DNA of 64,000 nucleotides from Segatella copri DSM 18205. Its GTDB lineage: Bacteria; Bacteroidota; Bacteroidia; Bacteroidales; Bacteroidaceae. The stretch spans positions 1,514,501 through 1,578,500 of the forward strand of contig NZ_CP102288.1 of assembly GCF_025151535.1 (NCBI RefSeq), given 5' to 3'. The notes under the pieces were generated by a model. The model searched no databases. It saw only the letters and a program-made list of their open reading frames with translations, and had not been told where the DNA came from. This document shows positions 59,354-64,000 of this stretch, piece after piece. Position numbers and translations under genes: made by a program. How positions within the stretch are numbered: position 1 is the stretch's first letter; each line of letters opens with the position of its first letter.

Positions 59354-60112
59354 ATGATAGATATTGATGATAAACTGGATGAAAAGCTGCGCCAGCAGAG
59401 AGATGGCCAGCTGGAGGAAGACGAAGAACTGCAACTGCGATTCATCGCTAAATCCTATGCCATATGCGAGAATTCCATCGCTGTATTGAGTAATCTCCGT
59501 ACCAACAAAAGCCATATCTATTATGGAATGACGAGCGACTTTCTGGGATTCGAACCATCCGGCAGTTATGAGAAGATAGAATCTATCTGGGAAGAGAAGA
59601 TTCTGAATCGCATCCATCCTGATGACCAGCGCAGACGCAATCTCCAGGAGTTGGTTTACTATCAGTTTGTGAGCGCCTCCCATTCTGACAAGGCATTCTA
59701 CTGGTACTTGGGAAATACCATGCGAATGGCTGACAAGGATGGCAAATATCTCCCCACACGTCACCGCATCTTCTATTTCAAGGGAAAGGGGCAGCGGGGC
59801 GTCTGCTATGCAATCTGTCTCTTTAATCTTACAGCAAAGACCAGCAAGATGGCCATTCTGAAGAATTCACTCACAGGAGAAGAGCACCTGATTGACATCG
59901 ATGAGAAACAGCTCTTGAGTGAACGCGAGATAACCATCATGAACCTGGTAAGTCAGGGACTTTCGAGCAAGGCCATAAGCATCCGCCTGAACATCAGCAA
60001 GAACACGGTAGACAGGCATCGCCAGAACATCATCAAGAAGATGCAGGCAGCCAACATGGCAGAAGCTTGCCACAAAGCAAAGCAACTTGGAATAACTGTA
60101 GAATATCAATAA
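59354..60112 (+). CDS. LuxR-type transcription regulator with PAS-like N-terminus
   Basis: 252 residues from the Met at 59354; an earlier in-frame start (59315) would overlap the preceding gene. The N-terminal two thirds (IAKSYAICENSIAVLSNLRTNKSHIYYGMTSDFLGFE..., then FYWYLGNTMRMADKDGKYLPTRHRIFYF) look like a PAS-type sensor as found in Bacteroidota LuxR proteins. The C-terminal HTH is clear: LLSEREITIMNLVSQGLSSKAISIRLNISKNTVDRHRQNIIKKM. The ligand and targets are unknown. It stands within a run of co-directional genes (58689-60671). Confidence 0.88.
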   Translation: MIDIDDKLDEKLRQQRDGQLEEDEELQLRFIAKSYAICENSIAVLSNLRTNKSHIYYGMTSDFLGFEPSGSYEKIESIWEEKILNRIHPDDQRRRNLQELVYYQFVSASHSDKAFYWYLGNTMRMADKDGKYLPTRHRIFYFKGKGQRGVCYAICLFNLTAKTSKMAILKNSLTGEEHLIDIDEKQLLSEREITIMNLVSQGLSSKAISIRLNISKNTVDRHRQNIIKKMQAANMAEACHKAKQLGITVEYQ

Positions 60113-60119
60113 GAAAGAA

Positions 60120-60671
60120 ATGACAGAATTTGAAAAAATGAGAAACAGCGAGCTCTATGATTTCAGCAACAAGGAAGGCATGAAAAGCATAGAGCACGCC
60201 AACCGTCTCTGCTGCCGCCTGCAGACGCTAACCCTGTTTGATGAAGACTATCGAACCATCATCGAAGAACTGATTCCAAGCATTCCTGCCTCAGCCACCA
60301 TCTGCCCACCCTTTCACTGCGACCATGGTCACGGCATCAAGGTGGGTGAGAATGTATTCATCAACTATGGCGCCACGATGCTCGATGAAGCCCTGATTAC
60401 CATCGGGGCACGCACCCTGATAGGTCCGAGCTGCCAGCTGGTAACCCCTAACCACCCCATCGACTATATGGAACGCCGCAAGCCAGTAGAAACAGGCTTC
60501 CCCATCACCATTGGCGAAGATTGCTGGCTGGGCGCAGGAGTCATCGTCTGCCCTGGAGTAACCATCGGCAACCGCTGCGTAATCGGTGCCGGCAGCGTAG
60601 TGGTCAAGGATATTCCTGATGACTCCATGGCTGTGGGAAATCCTGCAAGAGTTATCAGAAAGCTCAGATAA
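60120..60671 (+). CDS. Sugar O-acetyltransferase, maltose/galactoside type
   Basis: 183 residues. Transfers acetyl from acetyl-CoA to sugars; the trimer is built of left-handed beta helices. The hexapeptide repeats are visible in CPPFHCDHGHGIKVGENVFINYGATMLDEALITIGARTLIGPSCQLVTPNHPID and in ITIGEDCWLGAGVIVCPGVTIGNRCVIGAGSVVVKDIPD. The catalytic His sits in TPNHPID. Typical Maa/LacA length. It begins seven bases after the LuxR regulator gene. Confidence 0.9.
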   Translation: MTEFEKMRNSELYDFSNKEGMKSIEHANRLCCRLQTLTLFDEDYRTIIEELIPSIPASATICPPFHCDHGHGIKVGENVFINYGATMLDEALITIGARTLIGPSCQLVTPNHPIDYMERRKPVETGFPITIGEDCWLGAGVIVCPGVTIGNRCVIGAGSVVVKDIPDDSMAVGNPARVIRKLR

Positions 60672-60697
60672 ATAGGATAAAATAAAATCAAGAGAGT

Positions 60698-60961
60698 ATG
60701 TTAGAACATATTGCAGATTTCACAGCGTGGCCAATCCTTACAGGTATTTTCATTGGCTATATTGCCAACCGCATTATGAGCGGTGAAGGAAAAGGATGTT
60801 GTATGAATCTCTTCATAGGTATTGTAGGCAGTTATGCCGGTGCCATCATCAGCAGTCTGCTGAACATTGAGTTGTTTGGCAAAGGTTATCTTACCAATTT
60901 CATCTTCTGTGTCATTGGTGCCATAGCGGTATTGTGGATTTGGAAGAAGCTTTTCGATTAA
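60698..60961 (+). CDS. GlsB/YeaQ/YmgE family membrane protein
   Basis: 87 residues with three membrane helices: WPILTGIFIGYIANRIM, CCMNLFIGIVGSYAGAIISSLL and LTNFIFCVIGAIAVLWIWKKL, with the glycine-rich FIGIVGSYAGA of the transglycosylase-associated family. Members are stress-induced but the mechanism is unknown. The cysteine pair GKGCCMNL before the second helix is less usual. It starts 26 bases after the acetyltransferase. Confidence 0.88.
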   Translation: MLEHIADFTAWPILTGIFIGYIANRIMSGEGKGCCMNLFIGIVGSYAGAIISSLLNIELFGKGYLTNFIFCVIGAIAVLWIWKKLFD

Positions 60962-61006
60962 CATCCCATCAAGTAGATATAAATATTGGTTTAAAGACAT
61001 AAGATA

Positions 61007-61513
61007 ATGACAAATAAGGAATTGATACTCGCCAGTCTGATGAGGGCGATGATTAAGTATGATGGCGGCGATGCGCCACGCATCCAGCATTTCGTAAAGG
61101 TACACGACTTTGCCCGTATGATTGCGATAGCAGAAGGAATGACCGGAGAAGACCTCTTCGTGCTCGAAGCTGCAGCCATTCTTCACGATGTAGGCATTCA
61201 CGTTTCAGAAGCCAGATACGGCAACTGCGATGGCAAGCACCAGGAAGAACTGGGTCCTGACGAGGCAAGAAAAGTACTGTCAGAAGTAGATGGATTCACA
61301 GCCGCACAGATAGAAAGAATCTGCTGGCTCATTGCCCATCATCATACTTATAAAGATGTTACCAGCCTCGACCACCGCATTCTGCTTGAAGCTGATTTCC
61401 TGGTCAATTCCTTCGAATCCCAACTTGCTCCCGAAGGCATCATCACCTTCCGCAATCATGTCTTTCGCTCGGAATCAGCAATCAGTATGCTGAATGATAT
61501 GTGGGGGCTGTAA
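61007..61513 (+). CDS. HD-domain phosphohydrolase
   Basis: 168 residues. Metal-dependent HD fold: HFVKVHDFARMIAIAEG supplies the first His, LEAAAILHDVGIHVSE the HD pair, and WLIAHHHTYKDV the distal His residues. These enzymes hydrolyse nucleotides or related phosphates; the exact substrate is unknown. Preceded by GlsB with a 45-base gap and followed by an unrelated convergent gene. Confidence 0.85.
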   Translation: MTNKELILASLMRAMIKYDGGDAPRIQHFVKVHDFARMIAIAEGMTGEDLFVLEAAAILHDVGIHVSEARYGNCDGKHQEELGPDEARKVLSEVDGFTAAQIERICWLIAHHHTYKDVTSLDHRILLEADFLVNSFESQLAPEGIITFRNHVFRSESAISMLNDMWGL

Positions 61514-61606
61514 CGAAAGTTACTTTCTTGGAAAGAGCATCATAGCGGGAAGGTGAAAGTACAACAAACTGCTGTTATGTGTTTTAATTAAAATAATACC
61601 TTTATT

Positions 61607-62152
61607 CTATTTCACTTCTGTCAGTTTGCCCGTCTGTGAGTCAATGATATAGCCATGAAGATTGACGTCTTTTGGTACGAGAGGGTGTGTACGGATCGTA
61701 TTGATGGTATTCCTTACAGAATCCTCTGTGTCGTGGAATCCCTCCAGCCAATGGTCGAGGTCGATGCCGCAAAGCCCGATGGTATCGATAACATTCTGAT
61801 GGATGCCACGTTTGAGCATCAATTTCTTCATCTGCTGTCCGTTCATGTGGCATGCACCGCAGTTGGAGTGGGCAATGACCATGATTTCCTCTACACCCAA
61901 TTCGTAGATGGCTACAAGGAGACTACGCATGGCTGAGTCGAAAGGACTGATAACCAGTCCACCGGCGTTCTTGATGAGCTTGGCATCTCCGTTCTTCAGG
62001 CCCAAAGCTGCTGGCAAAAGCTCAGTGAGGCGGGTGTCCATACAGGAAAGAATGGCAAGTTTCTTGTCTGGATATTTACTCGTAATATACTTTTCGTAAG
62101 CCTTACTGGCTACGAAGTTTTCATTATACTTGATGATTTCTTCTATAATCAT
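61607..62152 (-). CDS. Beta-class carbonic anhydrase
   Basis: 181 residues. Interconverts carbon dioxide and bicarbonate with a zinc ion held by Cys in LSCMDTRL, His and Cys in AHSNCGACHM, and the Asp-Arg dyad of CMDTR. NAGGLVISPFDSAMRSLLVAIYELGVEEIMVIAHS is the family core. Cytoplasmic, no signal peptide. It is one of the shorter type III-like forms common in anaerobes. Bicarbonate supply would serve carboxylation during succinate fermentation; this role is inference. Confidence 0.92.
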   Translation of the reverse strand: MIIEEIIKYNENFVASKAYEKYITSKYPDKKLAILSCMDTRLTELLPAALGLKNGDAKLIKNAGGLVISPFDSAMRSLLVAIYELGVEEIMVIAHSNCGACHMNGQQMKKLMLKRGIHQNVIDTIGLCGIDLDHWLEGFHDTEDSVRNTINTIRTHPLVPKDVNLHGYIIDSQTGKLTEVK

Positions 62153-62186
62153 AGTCGTGTAAATTGAAATGTGAAACTAAATTTTC

Positions 62187-62909
62187 CTATTTTTCAGGGG
62201 TTGGCTTGAGGTAAGCCATGAATTTCTCTGGCTGATAGTTGAGAACCAGCTCATCCGGGAACTCTGCTTTTTCTACCAGTGGCATAATGTTGCTGTAGTC
62301 AGCAATCATCGCAGAGAAGTGGGCATCACTTCCGAATATGACTGGAGTTTCATACTTCTTGGCAAGTTCCAGCAGTTCCAGATTATTGGGGGCAGCCACA
62401 GTCTTGTGGCGGATGGGAGCCATGGAATGGTTGTTGATTTCAAGCAAGGTATGCGTCTCCCTGGAAACTTTCATGAGTTCCTCGAAATCCAGTTCTGCCG
62501 TACCATCGCCGGGATGAGAGATAATCTGCACGAAGGGATTGCGCATGGCATTGATGACACCCTGCGTATTCTCCTCCTTACTTCCTCCCTGCCAGCAAAG
62601 GCTATGGATGCCTGCTATTCGGATATCCAGGATACGCCAGTAATCCTCGTCGAGATCGATATCTCCCTTCGTATTGAGGATGTTGAGTTCTGCTCCAAGC
62701 ATCAGTTTGATTCCATAGAGCTGGCGTGGAACACAATGAAGGTTTCTGAAATAGATAGGATCACAGCTACCCGGGATATTGGGACCGTGCTCTGTGATTC
62801 CCAAAATATCCAACCCTTTCTCCTTTGCTGTCAAGGTCATTTCCTGCAAACTGCTGAAGGCATGACCTGATGCTATTGTATGTGTATGAACGTCTAATAA
62901 TGTTTTCAT
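62187..62909 (-). CDS. PHP-domain phosphatase, YcdX type
   Basis: 240 residues. Trinuclear-metal PHP fold: LLDVHTHTIASGHAFSS holds the first His cluster, ITEHGPNIPG the next, and later EINNHSM and VIFGSDAHFSAMIADYS. YcdX-family members are phosphatases of unknown physiological substrate. The -7 box TACCTTTG on the minus strand (62921-62914) is only five bases from the ATG at 62909, so the transcript may be leaderless. The next Met is 23 residues later and would cut off the metal site. Confidence 0.88.
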   Translation of the reverse strand: MKTLLDVHTHTIASGHAFSSLQEMTLTAKEKGLDILGITEHGPNIPGSCDPIYFRNLHCVPRQLYGIKLMLGAELNILNTKGDIDLDEDYWRILDIRIAGIHSLCWQGGSKEENTQGVINAMRNPFVQIISHPGDGTAELDFEELMKVSRETHTLLEINNHSMAPIRHKTVAAPNNLELLELAKKYETPVIFGSDAHFSAMIADYSNIMPLVEKAEFPDELVLNYQPEKFMAYLKPTPEK

Positions 62910-63034
62910 GGGGCAAAGGTAACAAATATTTATAGATTACACAAGAAAAAGTACTATATAATGCTCGTTTTATAAAAAATTTTAATTTTATGGGATTTTT
63001 CTTGGCTATTTAGCATTGTATATTGATTTTTTCT

Positions 63035-63042
63035 TATCTTTG
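63035..63042 (+). promoter_or_regulatory. -7 promoter box of yaaA
   Basis: TATCTTTG; it implies that the in-frame start at 63016 is too early and that translation begins at 63070. Confidence 0.6.
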
Positions 63043-63069
63043 CAGGTACAATTCAAAAGATTAATTATT

Positions 63070-63822
63070 ATGCAGATATTATTGGCAAATGCCAAAATCA
63101 TGTTTGAGAAGGCAGACAGAAAGCCTATCTCCGTGCCACTATTCCAATCAGTTGCCAATGACTTGGCCAAAGAAATGGCAATGATGAATGTAGAGGAATT
63201 GGCTAAGCAACTGGATTGCAGCAGCAAGATTGCAATGACGAACTGGAAGCGATATCATGATTTTATGGCTGCAGAGAAGATGCCGGCTATCCTGGCTTAC
63301 AATGGTCAGGCATATAAACATCTGCGTGCCAGTTCTTTGAGCGAGGAGGCGTTAGAGTATGCCCAGAAACATCTCTGGATTACCTGCTTCCTTTATGGAT
63401 TGCTTCGACCGTTGGATGGCATCGTACCTTATCGTATGGAGCATTGCGTATCGCTCGAAGCTACAAACGACAAGCCTATCAATCAGTTCTGGAAAGACAA
63501 ACTGACAGATGTTCTCATCGATAGTGTGAAAGCTGACGATGGTATACTCATCCATCTTTCTACAGAGGAATATGAACATCTGTTCGATTGGAAGAGAGTA
63601 TGTAAGGAAATAAAGGTCATTCAGCCACTCTTTTATGTCCGCCAGAAAGACGGCAGATTGAAGATGCAGGCTGTATGGGCTAAATCTTGCCGTGGAGCCA
63701 TGGTGAGATATATCCTGAATAATCAGCTTCTTACTCCAGAGGAACTGGCAGGCTTCAGTTACGAAGGTTTTGAATATGAGCCAGAATTAGGAGAAGCTGC
63801 TTTTCCTCATTTCGTTCGTTGA
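63070..63822 (+). CDS. yaaA: Peroxide stress protein YaaA
   Basis: 250 residues from MQILLANAKIM, the start consistent with the promoter at 63035-63042. DUF328/YaaA family: LLANAKIMFEKADRKPISVPLF, then FDAEKMPAILAYNGQAYKHL-like AMPAILAYNGQAYKHLRA, LYGLLRPLDGIVPYRMEH and the C-terminal AKSCRGAMVRYIL. In E. coli YaaA lowers iron-driven DNA damage under hydrogen peroxide. Shares the peroxide theme with bcp at 58.1 kb but not its operon. Confidence 0.92.
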   Translation: MQILLANAKIMFEKADRKPISVPLFQSVANDLAKEMAMMNVEELAKQLDCSSKIAMTNWKRYHDFMAAEKMPAILAYNGQAYKHLRASSLSEEALEYAQKHLWITCFLYGLLRPLDGIVPYRMEHCVSLEATNDKPINQFWKDKLTDVLIDSVKADDGILIHLSTEEYEHLFDWKRVCKEIKVIQPLFYVRQKDGRLKMQAVWAKSCRGAMVRYILNNQLLTPEELAGFSYEGFEYEPELGEAAFPHFVR

Positions 63823-63923
63823 AATAGAACAAAAGCAAACGAACGTGATAAAAGGAAGATGCTGTATGTTTGGATTGAATGAGAGCACCCAATATATCTC
63901 ATAGAAGTATCATCATTTTACGA

Positions 63924-64000
63924 TTGTACAACTAAAAAGTGTATAGTTGTACAACTAAAGAGGTTATAGTTGTACGACTAAAGGGTATACAGTTGTACGA
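63924..64000. repeat. 23-base tandem repeat, running off the window
   Basis: Units begin at 63924, 63947 and 63970, with a fourth cut at 64000. Each starts TTGTAC(A/G)ACTAAA and the junctions form TAGTTGTACAACTA, a perfect 14-base palindrome in the first two units. Units differ by several bases, so the array is not a recent expansion. It is not coding here. Confidence 0.85.

Noticed and set aside
1..64000. tRNA or rRNA genes
   Set aside because: I looked for tRNA-like T-loop and acceptor patterns and for rRNA signatures and saw none; rnpB is the only RNA gene I can support firmly.

Overview
The window looks like a chromosome segment of a gut or oral Bacteroidota, most probably a Prevotellaceae member (Prevotella/Segatella). 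Many genes are preceded by the Bacteroidota promoter (-33 TTTG/TTG, then -7 TAnnTTTG). The primary sigma factor is the short RpoD of this phylum. GldB-like, DPP-IV, smalltalk, HU-with-tail and DUF5053 proteins also fit. The genus is inferred from familiarity, not computed.

Layout. 1-166: end of gdhA. 249-5000 (minus): a replication-like module with an OB-fold protein, an unknown protein, a primase-helicase-like VirE_N/DUF3987 protein, DUF5675 and a T7-lysozyme-type amidase; five GGGAAAAAT boxes lie upstream of its promoter and TGACCCTTAATGAC iterons lie inside it. 5.5-10.2 kb: small secreted or membrane proteins, three sharing one domain. 10.5-13.1 kb: McrBC type IV restriction, then a scar of three gene fragments (13.2-13.9 kb). 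14.1-21.9 kb (minus): lipoprotein-hsdM-hsdS-hsdR, a pseudoknot-forming intergenic sequence, then a large uncharacterised gene; the operon promoter contains a run of nine G. 22.4-25.9 kb: a 159-bp palindrome of four iterons around an AT-rich core, an HU-like gene with a structured leader, smalltalk, DUF5053, a chimeric smalltalk copy and a coiled-coil repeat protein. 26.1-30.6 kb (minus): a C5 methyltransferase, an MvaI/BcnI-type endonuclease and an HNH protein, flanked by near-identical composite repeats. From 31 kb on the content is mostly housekeeping: rnpB, htrA, rpoD, DPP-IV, gldB, DUF4861, a glycosyltransferase, YhcC, MtaB, an MFS transporter, a second S9 peptidase, a Pif1-like helicase, nitroreductase, umuC-umuD, ndh, bcp, a LuxR regulator, acetyltransferase, GlsB, HD hydrolase, carbonic anhydrase, PHP phosphatase and yaaA.

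How it fits together. The first 31 kb reads as an accessory region carrying three restriction systems (types IV, I and II) within pieces of a mobile, replicon-like element: a primase-helicase, an OB-fold protein, an endolysin, an HU homologue and a shared 16-bp iteron. Two families of dispersed palindromic repeats run through the whole window; one of them brackets the type II module. Several genes are decayed: a NUDIX hydrolase with an internal deletion, a truncated Cys/Met PLP enzyme, and fragments of an Rpn nuclease and of the 14-kb gene. The best candidates for something undescribed are the iteron palindrome with its replication-like genes, the pseudoknot at 15.5 kb, the G9-containing promoter of the type I operon and the switch-like HU leader.
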